A stretch of 28,248 bases of DNA from Flectobacillus sp049240685 (GTDB lineage: Bacteria > Bacteroidota > Bacteroidia > Cytophagales > Spirosomataceae): positions 1 through 28,248 of the forward strand of contig NZ_JBMLSD010000456.1 of NCBI RefSeq assembly GCF_049240685.1. Direction: 5' to 3'. A model generated the notes under the pieces. That model had not been told where the DNA came from. It did not search any database and saw only the letters and a list, made by a program, of their open reading frames with translations. Numbering within the stretch: the stretch's first letter is position 1; each line of letters begins with the position of its first letter. Below, in pieces: positions 23,477-28,248 of this stretch. A program made the position numbers and the translations under genes.

Positions 23477-24224
23477 ACCAGTAGTAAATAATTAGGATAA
23501 TGATAAAAATTAGAATAGTGGTTGTACCCTTGTTGTTGCTTGCCAAATCAGTAACATTCTTGGTTACTATTTGTCCCCTAACTTTCCACATCTGAAACCA
23601 GACATCTAACCTGTCTAAATACTGAAAACTGAAATAGCCGTTTTCCAATAGTTCCAGAGGTTTTGATATTTGACCCGTCCATGAATATCTAGTATTAGGT
23701 GTCCAAACTAAATCGTAATAGTTTGGGGTCGTAAAGTCAGAAACCAATACACCATTTACCAGATAGCCAAAATCCTTAAATTGTGCAGGGTCGGACGGCT
23801 CAACAACAAGCCTTACTTTTTTACCTCCAATTTCAGCATATCTAAAGTTTTGTAGGTATGGATTAATTAAAAGCTCTGTGACCTCATGACTAAGTATTAG
23901 AGTCCAAATCTTGTCGTATTTAAGTCGTGCGTATGGTGTACCCTTAGGGGCGAATGACTCATTTTTCTCTAATACGTAGTGATAGCCGTAAGAATTAGTG
24001 TCTATTTCTTCATCGATTGTAACCAACCAACTCCCATAAGGCACAGAGCTAATATTTTCATAGGCTTTAATTTCAGCCGTCAAACCATAGTAAACATTTT
24101 TATCCCAGTGTTGGGTGACGTGGTTTCTGATTTGATAGATTATTGCTTCAGTGGCTTTAAATAGCTCACTGTAGTTAATTCGTTTGGTAGTTGCGACAAT
24201 AGCAACATGGGGGACATTTGCCAT
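23457..24224 (-). CDS. Membrane-anchored HExxE zincin-like protein
   Basis: 255 residues: the core has TLILSHEVTELLINP with His113, Glu114 and Glu117, followed by VEPSDPAQF, YLVNGVLVSDFTTPNYYD and RYSWTGQISKPLELLENGYF. I recall this set of blocks from a widespread uncharacterised bacterial family with a SHExxEM-type motif, so the domain is conserved and likely binds a metal. One C-terminal span (about 234-251) and a basic end anchor it. Its ATG overlaps the previous stop by one base (TAATG). It could be a protease acting on the cell envelope during entry or on virion proteins during maturation, or a non-catalytic virion protein. Confidence 0.8.
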   Translation of the reverse strand: MANVPHVAIVATTKRINYSELFKATEAIIYQIRNHVTQHWDKNVYYGLTAEIKAYENISSVPYGSWLVTIDEEIDTNSYGYHYVLEKNESFAPKGTPYARLKYDKIWTLILSHEVTELLINPYLQNFRYAEIGGKKVRLVVEPSDPAQFKDFGYLVNGVLVSDFTTPNYYDLVWTPNTRYSWTGQISKPLELLENGYFSFQYLDRLDVWFQMWKVRGQIVTKNVTDLASNNKGTTTILIFIIILIIYYWYGRKQK

Positions 24225-25003
24225 TATCTATTAATGAATTTGTACAAAAGAAATACAAGTAAAATAATAAGAGCTGCTACATATAAATCACTAAATGGAT
24301 TATCATTAGAACCAGTAACAGGCTTAGGTACTTTAGTTTCAAATCTGTTTAGAGAATTATAAAGAGCATCTGATTTGTAAGCTTCAATCAAGTTTTGAAC
24401 CTTTTGAGCCTGTAGTAAAATTGCTTTTTCTCTTTGTGGTAATTCCTGTTTTTTTACTGTAGAATCAATCACTATAATAGCGCCTAAAATTGCACCTAAT
24501 GGGATTAATACGGCTGTTATTTCTGTCAATACTGCAACTATTGAAGCCATGCTTGCAAACCCAGCAAGTAATTTTTTTGCTTCATTTGCCACTGTTACAA
24601 CTTCATCAAGTTTTTCAGAAATTGGATTTGTGACATTTCCATAATCGTTTTTAAATCGTTCTACTTCTTTGGTAAGGATATTTGTTTCATATATCAACTC
24701 ATTGTAGATAGTATCTTTGAATTTCCCGTACCATCTATCAAAATCCTCCTTATTAGTTGCCTTTGAGAGATTCCCTAGATACGACATTGCATTAAGGGAA
24801 TTTTGATAGCGCAAATCAAAACTACCTGCCGAACCATCCCCGAAACCCTGAGGCATTGATATAGGATTATCAAAACCTGAATTCCAATCTATAAAGCGAA
24901 TGTTTGACAAATCAAGCGAATCCAGATTTATACTATTTAATACCGCTGAATCATCCAACTCATAGGTATAGGTTTTGCCATCTACTACATAACTAACAGT
25001 CAT
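24224..25003 (-). CDS. First gene of the late operon, helical membrane protein
   Basis: 259 residues: an N-terminal polar segment (SYVVDGKTYTYELDDSAVLN), a helical region, a long hydrophobic Gly/Ala-rich stretch at about 148-180 (MASIVAVLTEITAVLIPLGAI), another helical part, and a C-terminal span (about 240-256, LYVAALIILLVFLLY). The central Ala/Gly-rich hydrophobic region is unlike a usual span pair and could insert into a target membrane. Not recognised as a family and clearly not a double jelly-roll. Transcription probably starts at the -7 box 44 bp upstream. Confidence 0.78.
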   Translation of the reverse strand: MTVSYVVDGKTYTYELDDSAVLNSINLDSLDLSNIRFIDWNSGFDNPISMPQGFGDGSAGSFDLRYQNSLNAMSYLGNLSKATNKEDFDRWYGKFKDTIYNELIYETNILTKEVERFKNDYGNVTNPISEKLDEVVTVANEAKKLLAGFASMASIVAVLTEITAVLIPLGAILGAIIVIDSTVKKQELPQREKAILLQAQKVQNLIEAYKSDALYNSLNRFETKVPKPVTGSNDNPFSDLYVAALIILLVFLLYKFINR

Positions 25004-25043
25004 TTATTTTGAAAATATTTAAAAATATCTTAGTGATTAAGTT

Positions 25044-25063
25044 GTACAAACTTAGTTCAAAGT
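25044..25063 (-). promoter_or_regulatory. Candidate operator over the late promoter (shared motif copy 1)
   Basis: On the minus strand ACTTTGAACTAAGTTTGTAC covers the -7 box. A near-identical 19-bp copy covers the -7 box of the replication operon (27,694-27,712), differing by one substitution and one missing base. The AACT-A-AGTT centre is a small palindrome. A shared regulator, perhaps the product of 25,115 or 27,747, is inferred. Confidence 0.55.
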
Positions 25064-25078
25064 TTAGTGATACGTAAA
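25047..25078 (-). promoter_or_regulatory. Late-operon promoter
   Basis: TAAGTTTG (minus strand, 25,047-25,054) is a perfect TAnnTTTG box; TTTA at 25,075-25,078 occupies the -33 place with a 20-bp spacer. It directs the minus-strand late operon beginning at 25,003. The weak -33 fits a promoter that needs activation or is tightly controlled. Confidence 0.7.
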
Positions 25079-25081
25079 CGT

Positions 25082-25089
25082 TAAGTTTG
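25082..25089 (+). promoter_or_regulatory. Promoter -7 box (TAAGTTTG) for the divergent small regulator
   Basis: Perfect TAnnTTTG match 26 bp before the ATG at 25,115, divergent from the late promoter; no good -33 element. The two promoters are only about 30 bp apart, so a protein bound at one would probably affect the other. Confidence 0.55.
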
Positions 25090-25114
25090 CGTAACTTTAC
25101 GAAAGGTTAAGTAA

Positions 25115-25369
25115 ATGCAGGCAACTATGAAAAACAGTATCACAAAAAAAGATTTTCTAAGATTATACAATATCAATAGAACTATTTTTTCGATTTGGTG
25201 CGAAGACTTACCGCATGAAATTGGAATAAAAAAAACAAAACAAACTTTTACGCCACGTCAAATTATTGCAATTATTAAGGCATTTGGAATACCTCCATAT
25301 TGCACTATTGAAGAAAGAAAATATATAGAACTTATATGCAGTACAAACGGTGGGCAAATTGATAGCTAA
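25115..25369 (+). CDS. Small helix-turn-helix-like DNA-binding protein
   Basis: 84 residues (or 80 from the Met at 25,127). The pattern SITKKDFLRLYNINRTIFSI..., HEIGIKKTKQTFTPRQIIAI and AFGIPP is that of small Bacteroidota regulators built on a MerR/excisionase-like winged helix: a helix-turn-helix where Asn-Arg-Thr contacts DNA, then the 'FTPRQ...AFGIP' motif. It is divergently transcribed from the late operon with intergenic distance 111 bp, a classic layout for a switch regulator of late genes. It may also be excisionase or a replication-origin-binding protein. The hairpin-rich region follows directly. Confidence 0.78.
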   Translation: MQATMKNSITKKDFLRLYNINRTIFSIWCEDLPHEIGIKKTKQTFTPRQIIAIIKAFGIPPYCTIEERKYIELICSTNGGQIDS

Positions 25370-25405
25370 ATGAAAGCTAAAATCTTGCAAAATGAAGAAA
25401 AAAAA

Positions 25406-25466
25406 GTGGACGGACGGATGGACGGACGGACGCGGGGGCATATATAGTAAAACGTCCGTCCGTCCA
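25406..25466. repeat. GGAC-repeat hairpin 1
   Basis: Left arm TGGACGGACGGACG at 25,419-25,432 pairs perfectly with 25,453-25,466 across a 20-nt loop containing ATATATA; the left arm extends leftward with a further GGAC run (25,406-25,418). Same 14-bp arm as hairpin 2. Confidence 0.9.
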
Positions 25467-25473
25467 CCCCTGA

Positions 25474-25525
25474 AGGAAGGATTCAAAACCCTAAAAAATA
25501 GGCTTGAATCCTTCCTATTTTTTTG
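25474..25525 (+). terminator. Hairpin with T run after the small regulator gene
   Basis: AGGAAGGATTCAA (25,474-25,486) / TTGAATCCTTCCT (25,504-25,516), 13-bp perfect stem with a 17-nt loop, then ATTTTTTT. It is a good intrinsic terminator for plus-strand transcripts from 25,115. It lies between the two GGAC hairpins, so it may also be part of a larger folded structure. Confidence 0.75.
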
Positions 25526-25559
25526 CCCTAATTTTTACTCAAAACTGGACAAAATAGGG

Positions 25560-25606
25560 TGGACGGACGGACGCTTACCCTAGATATATATCCGTCCGTC
25601 CGTCCA
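25560..25606. repeat. GGAC-repeat hairpin 2
   Basis: The same 14-bp arm, TGGACGGACGGACG (25,560-25,573), pairs with 25,593-25,606 across a 19-nt loop that again contains ATATATA. Centre-to-centre distance from hairpin 1 is about 141 bp. Confidence 0.9.
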
Positions 25607-25686
25607 TCCATATAGGGATGGGCGTAAAGGGGTCTATAAATCATTCTAAAATCACTCCTAAAAACTTAGTTTTAATGAAAAATGAA

Positions 25687-25714
25687 AAACCCCATGCCAC
25701 ACGGCACGGGGTTT
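25687..25714 (-). terminator. Terminator of the replication operon
   Basis: AAACCCC-TGCC / GGCA-GGGGTTT (25,687-25,714) with one mismatch and an ACAC-type loop, 8 bp past the ATPase stop codon. On the minus strand it ends GGGGTTTTTC, an intrinsic terminator. Confidence 0.88.
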
Positions 25715-25722
25715 CTTTATAT

Positions 25723-26895
25723 TTAGCTATCAAATAATTCCTGTTGTCCAGTTCGGTCGTAGTACCAAAGGTTGTCTTTTTCAGTAATCAACTCTAGTTT
25801 TTTCATTGATTCAATGTACCTGCCTGCTCTTTTTCTGCAAGCGTCTGCCGATTCCCCTTTTTTACTTGGTTGGTAGGTCTTAACGTATTTCAAAAGCTCT
25901 GCACTGTTTAAGCCTGTATCCTTTGCTTTGATATACACTTGGTTTAAAATCTCCTCACACTCGATTTTGCGTTTGTCTTCTGTAGCTTGTTCTGACTTTA
26001 ACTTTTCGATTAATTCAGCCGAACAACTTCGAGGGATACCGCTCTCACTATCCCAATATATTTCTTCAAACATTTTGCCCCTACGAAGAAACAACGGTTT
26101 AATTACTCTCACCTTTTTGGCCTCATCATATCTTACAGAAATAGTGCCCTGACATTTTCGGGCGGCTTCTGCTCCAATATGCCCTCTCATTTTGCCAGAA
26201 TCACCGTTTTCGTGAATACAAGCGATTATACAGGTGTTCCGAACGGTACTTTCCTTCATTAGATACCGTATCAACATTACAGAACTGGTTTCATCGTTTG
26301 AGCTAGGTATTAAGTCCGTAATCCCATCCAATACAATCATGTAGATGTTGGGGATTTGGTCAAAAATAGCCACTAAATGTTCTAAGCATTGCAGATAGTC
26401 AAAATCTCGCCAATTAAGTACAAGGAAGTTTTCAGGCTCCTTTTTTAATCCAGTTAGTTTAATTACTTCATTATAGAACTCGAAGGTGTCGGCTGGGTTT
26501 TGTTCTGTGTCTATGTAAATGACATATTGACCTTCACAGTACTTTGATTCTATTCCTAATGAATCAAAATCTTTAGGAATTTCTTTCATTAATGATGTGG
26601 CTAAAACCATTTTCGTGATTGTAGATTTTCCTGCTTTGGGTTTGCCACTAATCATAGAAATGTCTCCCTTTACCGCAAACCTTGACCCTGAAATATATAC
26701 AGTGGGGATAATAGGCTTAATCTCTACGTTTCTATCAATCTTTTTAGCAAAAATTTGATTGATTGAGACACTGGATGACTGTGGAATTGTATAAGACTTT
26801 GATGCAACCTTAGGACTGTCGAATGGAATAATTTTAGGTGTTTCCTTATTCTCATTAAGCAATGCTTTTTTCTGTTTTGCTGTAATATTTGTCAT
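25723..26895 (-). CDS. RecA/RepA-like replication ATPase
   Basis: 390 residues. Residues 85-110 contain MISGKPKAGKSTIT, a Walker A (GKPKAGKST), and MIVLDGITDL is the Walker B strand; IIACIHENGDSGKMRGHIG follows, as in the RecA/RepA-type ATPases (AAA_25) of plasmids and phages. The last 90 residues are a polar helical part, NQVYIKAKDTGLNSAELLKYV, resembling a winged helix for DNA binding. Most likely a replication helicase or helicase-loading ATPase acting at the adjacent hairpin region. It is the last gene of the replication operon; its ATG overlaps the previous stop (ATGA). It lacks the usual FtsK/HerA features, so it does not look like a packaging ATPase, though I cannot exclude that role. 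Confidence 0.85.
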   Translation of the reverse strand: MTNITAKQKKALLNENKETPKIIPFDSPKVASKSYTIPQSSSVSINQIFAKKIDRNVEIKPIIPTVYISGSRFAVKGDISMISGKPKAGKSTITKMVLATSLMKEIPKDFDSLGIESKYCEGQYVIYIDTEQNPADTFEFYNEVIKLTGLKKEPENFLVLNWRDFDYLQCLEHLVAIFDQIPNIYMIVLDGITDLIPSSNDETSSVMLIRYLMKESTVRNTCIIACIHENGDSGKMRGHIGAEAARKCQGTISVRYDEAKKVRVIKPLFLRRGKMFEEIYWDSESGIPRSCSAELIEKLKSEQATEDKRKIECEEILNQVYIKAKDTGLNSAELLKYVKTYQPSKKGESADACRKRAGRYIESMKKLELITEKDNLWYYDRTGQQELFDS

Positions 26896-27218
26896 GGTTG
26901 CTTATTTTTGATTCTTAATAAATCTTTGATTCTTTGCAATGCTATTCGGAGAAATAAGTCAGATTGTTGTTTCTCAAATGAAAGTTGCTCCTTTAAGTTT
27001 TCGATACGTAGCAGTAGTATTTGATTTTCCTTCTCTAATGCCTTGCGTTGTACATACTCAGCTTTGTAGTAACTTTCACACATTAAAATCATATCTTCTA
27101 CTTTTTCCAAATAGTCTAAGTCATACTTTGTATTAGCTTTATCTACCCTTACTTTGTGCCATCTCCAAAACTTTCTGATAAGAGCTCTATCTTCCAGTAT
27201 TTTAATTTTTTGTGTCAT
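26892..27218 (-). CDS. Coiled-coil protein of the replication operon
   Basis: 108 residues, soluble and charged: an N-terminal basic segment (DRALIRKFWRWHKVRVDK) and a C-terminal coiled coil (about 50-100; KENQILLLRIENLKEQL). It lies between a 116-residue unknown and the ATPase, to which it is joined by the ATGA overlap. It may be a partner of the ATPase, for example an adaptor or DNA-binding subunit; no family recognised. Confidence 0.75.
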   Translation of the reverse strand: MTQKIKILEDRALIRKFWRWHKVRVDKANTKYDLDYLEKVEDMILMCESYYKAEYVQRKALEKENQILLLRIENLKEQLSFEKQQSDLFLRIALQRIKDLLRIKNKQP

Positions 27219-27256
27219 AATGAAAATAACCGCCTTTGATTGGGCGGTGGTTATGG

Positions 27257-27607
27257 CTAGTTACGGAATAGAGGTAATGTTTCCTGCTTATTTTGGATAA
27301 TTGCACTGTACTTCATTTTTAACTTCTCTAGGTCTGTTAGCTCAAACTTTACCTTTATTTCATTCTCGCAAAATATTTGAACCATAACCCCAATTATTTC
27401 AGCATTAAAGTTGTCTTCCTTCCCTTCTATAGTTTGAACTCGGTTGAATGATTGCCAAAGAGTCTGCTCATTCCCTCCAGACATATCAATTAATCTTTGT
27501 TTAAATTCAAGTTGCTTGTATCTCAAAGCATTTGAATATACTGTCCACAAAAAATTACCGTTTACTCTTCTAGTTGCGATAGTGTTAGGGGTTGTTGCCT
27601 TTGTCAT
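27257..27607 (-). CDS. First gene of the replication operon, unknown
   Basis: 116 residues, soluble and basic at the start: ATRRVNGNFLWTVYSNALRYK, EFKQRLIDMSGGNEQTLWQS, then an acidic to helical end with FELTDLEKLKMKYSAI. The centre may be a helix-turn-helix-like segment, but I do not assign it. It is the leading gene after a near-consensus promoter (27,697-27,727) and 38 bp before the coiled-coil gene. As the first early gene it could be a replication initiator or an early regulator. Confidence 0.72.
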   Translation of the reverse strand: MTKATTPNTIATRRVNGNFLWTVYSNALRYKQLEFKQRLIDMSGGNEQTLWQSFNRVQTIEGKEDNFNAEIIGVMVQIFCENEIKVKFELTDLEKLKMKYSAIIQNKQETLPLFRN

Positions 27608-27636
27608 TTGTCTTTTACGTAGTTTTTTAAGTGTAA

Positions 27637-27668
27637 TTGATAACCTATTGTTGTATATGTTATATTTG
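27637..27668 (+). promoter_or_regulatory. Promoter of the repressor-like gene (TTG-N21-TATATTTG)
   Basis: TTG at 27,637-27,639, 21-bp spacer, TATATTTG at 27,661-27,668, a good Bacteroidota promoter. It points to the repressor-like gene at 27,747, leaving a leader of about 70 nt. It is divergent from and close to the replication promoter. Confidence 0.7.
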
Positions 27669-27693
27669 TATAAACATTCTGTTGTTTTTAACA

Positions 27694-27712
27694 GTACAAA
27701 CGTAGTTAAAGT
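27694..27712 (-). promoter_or_regulatory. Candidate operator over the replication promoter (shared motif copy 2)
   Basis: ACTTTAACTACGTTTGTAC (minus strand) covers the -7 box and matches the motif at the late promoter (25,044-25,063) apart from one base and one missing position. Its position over the -7 box would let a bound repressor block RNA polymerase at both promoters. Confidence 0.55.
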
Positions 27713-27727
27713 GAAGTATTAACGCAA
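27697..27727 (-). promoter_or_regulatory. Replication-operon promoter (TTG-N20-TACGTTTG)
   Basis: On the minus strand TTG (27,725-27,727), exactly 20-bp spacer, TACGTTTG (27,697-27,704): full consensus for the Bacteroidota housekeeping promoter. It drives the genes at 27,607 and downstream. Confidence 0.85.
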
Positions 27728-27746
27728 GCTTAAACGGATATATTTT

Positions 27747-28085
27747 ATGGAGCTAACAAGAGAAATGATAAAGGAGACCCTAAGAAAAAGAAACATGACA
27801 GAATTAGAGTTCTGTGAATCAGTGGGTTATTCTCAGCCGTCACTACATAGATTCTATAATAGTGGCAATATTAGAGCGAAAAACGCAAGAAAGATTATTC
27901 AGTTCTTAGAGTTGAATGATAATGAAAAAGAAGAAACGCAGTTGAAAAGCAGTAGCAATGTTGACGATTCAGGAGTTCTTGAGAGGCTATTAAGAAGAAT
28001 TGAAGAACTTACTATTGAAAATTATACTCTGAAGAAAGAACTGGGAAAGTGTGAAAGTACCTTTTTGCCAGCACTCAGTGCCTAA
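27747..28085 (+). CDS. Helix-turn-helix repressor-like protein
   Basis: 112 residues. The N-terminal 52 residues form an XRE/Cro-type helix-turn-helix: TREMIKETLRKRNMTELEFC, VGYSQPSLHRFYNSG and ARKIIQFLEL. A polar linker (KEETQLKSSSNVDDSG) leads to a C-terminal leucine-zipper-like coiled coil (ERLLRRIEELTIENYTLKKE) for dimerisation. It is divergent from the replication operon across 139 bp that hold both promoters and the shared motif. The likely role is the lysogeny repressor; it lies next to attR. It has no cleavage or SOS protease domain. Confidence 0.83.
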   Translation: MELTREMIKETLRKRNMTELEFCESVGYSQPSLHRFYNSGNIRAKNARKIIQFLELNDNEKEETQLKSSSNVDDSGVLERLLRRIEELTIENYTLKKELGKCESTFLPALSA

Positions 28086-28099
28086 TTTTTTTTGAATTT

Positions 28100-28118
28100 G
28101 GGTACTGAAAGAGGTACT
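28100..28118. promoter_or_regulatory. Candidate integrase arm sites, right (GGGTACT, AGGTACT)
   Basis: GGGTACT at 28,100-28,106 and AGGTACT at 28,112-28,118, 12 bp apart, between the repressor-like gene and attR, echo the pair at the left end. Inferred arm-type sites for integrase or excisionase. Confidence 0.38.
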
Positions 28119-28179
28119 TTTGAAAGCATGGCTTTACAATGTGCTAATTTACAAGTATTTAAAGGCTCTAGTTCAAGTA

Positions 28180-28192
28180 CAGGAGAGGGAGC
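28180..28192 (+). repeat. Attachment site, right (attR core)
   Basis: CAGGAGAGGGAGC, an exact copy of the last bases of tRNA-Asn. Upstream bases keep part of the tRNA T-arm (AGTTCAAG against GGTTCGAG) but could not make a functional tRNA arm. No tRNA body precedes it. Confidence 0.88.
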
Positions 28193-28193
28193 T

Positions 28194-28227
28194 AAAAGCC
28201 TTAAGTCGAAAGATTTAAGGCTTTTTT
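28194..28227 (+). terminator. Displaced host terminator of tRNA-Asn
   Basis: AAAAGCCTTAA / TTAAGGCTTTT, a perfect 11-bp stem with a 10-nt loop and a T run, 2 bp past attR and outside the element. It has no gene of its own in front of it; before integration it would have directly followed the tRNA. Confidence 0.85.
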
Positions 28228-28248
28228 GTTTTAAACCATTTTCCATGG

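Larger units (their letters stand above)
25370..25722. other. Hairpin-rich non-coding region, replication-origin candidate
   Basis: 353 bp without a gene, between the small regulator and the ATPase. It carries two GGAC-repeat hairpins, a third hairpin with a T run, and the terminator of the replication operon. Five copies of CCCTA or its complement TAGGG (25,489; 25,526; 25,555; 25,578; 25,613) are clustered within about 130 bp, as iterons might be. TAGGGT (25,555) and ACCCTA (25,577) can pair around the left GGAC arm, an alternative fold that excludes the second hairpin. Confidence 0.6.
13239..28192. mobile_element. Integrated ~15-kb element, probable temperate tailless phage
   Basis: Bounded by the tRNA-Asn 3' end and a direct repeat of its last 13 bases. 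It carries a tyrosine recombinase next to attL, a repressor-like gene next to attR, a replication cassette with a RecA/RepA-like ATPase, and a 9.1-kb block of 17 same-strand late genes that ends in a peptidoglycan hydrolase and small membrane proteins. Ten or so of the late products have membrane spans or signal peptides, and one is spike-like. No terminase, portal, tape measure or tail tube gene is recognisable, so a tailed phage is unlikely. Size and gene style fit tailless, possibly lipid-containing phages; the capsid protein was not identified. Confidence 0.8.

Noticed and set aside
22632..23495. 287-codon plus-strand open frame antisense to two late genes
   Set aside because: The opposite strand encodes two proteins with clear membrane anchors, tight spacing and a shared operon; the antisense frame has no recognisable motif.
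25392..25583. Open frame on the plus strand rich in Trp-Thr-Asp-Gly repeats
   Set aside because: It is translated from the GGAC repeats and hairpins; composition is an artefact of the 4-bp repeat and there is no start context or family.
25406..25606. CRISPR-like array because of recurring GGAC units
   Set aside because: Units are 4 bp in perfect tandem forming hairpins, with no spacers of constant length and no cas genes.
25723..26895. Zot-type ATPase of a filamentous phage
   Set aside because: Motifs and length fit RepA/RecA-like replication ATPases; the protein has no membrane span, and no small major coat protein or rolling-circle initiator is found.

Overview
The window is a piece of a low-GC Bacteroidota chromosome, most likely a Cytophagales-type relative (inference). 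Supporting signs are repeated promoters of the form TTG-N20-TAnnTTTG, A-rich translation starts without strong Shine-Dalgarno sequences, a Tgt lacking the usual zinc cysteines, and an integrase of Bacteroidota type. No ribosomal RNA is present, so the genus cannot be named.

Positions 1-13,010 are ordinary chromosome. In order: a penicillin-acylase-family hydrolase with a small membrane protein behind it; an OmpH/Skp-like lipoprotein; smpB, enclosed by two inverted copies of a ~110-bp interspersed repeat, with a third copy near the left edge; a CobW/COG0523 metallochaperone GTPase; a small secreted basic protein; a phosphate-scavenging pair (a glycerophosphodiesterase and a phosphodiesterase-alkaline phosphatase fusion); tgt on the minus strand; a family 2 glycosyltransferase; and rsmG.

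Positions 13,177-13,250 are tRNA-Asn(GTT). A complete-looking integrated element of about 15 kb lies between this tRNA's 3' end and a second copy of its last bases at 28,180-28,192 (13-bp exact core). Each side of the element has its own intrinsic terminator, so the element appears to have replaced the tRNA's terminator and pushed the original one to the far end.

The element has four parts. (1) A plus-strand integrase, lipoprotein and PD-(D/E)XK-nuclease-like protein with overlapping reading frames. (2) A minus-strand block of 17 small genes (25,003 down to 15,863), rich in single-membrane-span proteins and ending in peptidoglycan-hydrolase and lysis-type genes; one gene encodes a spike-like protein and another a membrane-anchored HExxE protein. 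(3) A replication cassette on the minus strand (27,607 down to 25,723) with a RecA/RepA-like ATPase. (4) Two plus-strand DNA-binding proteins, each divergent from one of the minus-strand operons. Both minus-strand operons start with near-identical promoter/operator sequences. A 350-bp non-coding stretch between replication and late genes holds two matched hairpins built from GGAC repeats and is the best origin candidate.

I find no terminase, portal, tail tube, tape measure, Zot-like ATPase or rolling-circle initiator. The small size, the many membrane-anchored late proteins, the spike and the lytic enzyme fit a temperate, tailless, possibly lipid-containing phage. I cannot identify the major capsid protein or packaging ATPase from sequence alone, so the virus group stays open and a satellite or defective element is not excluded.
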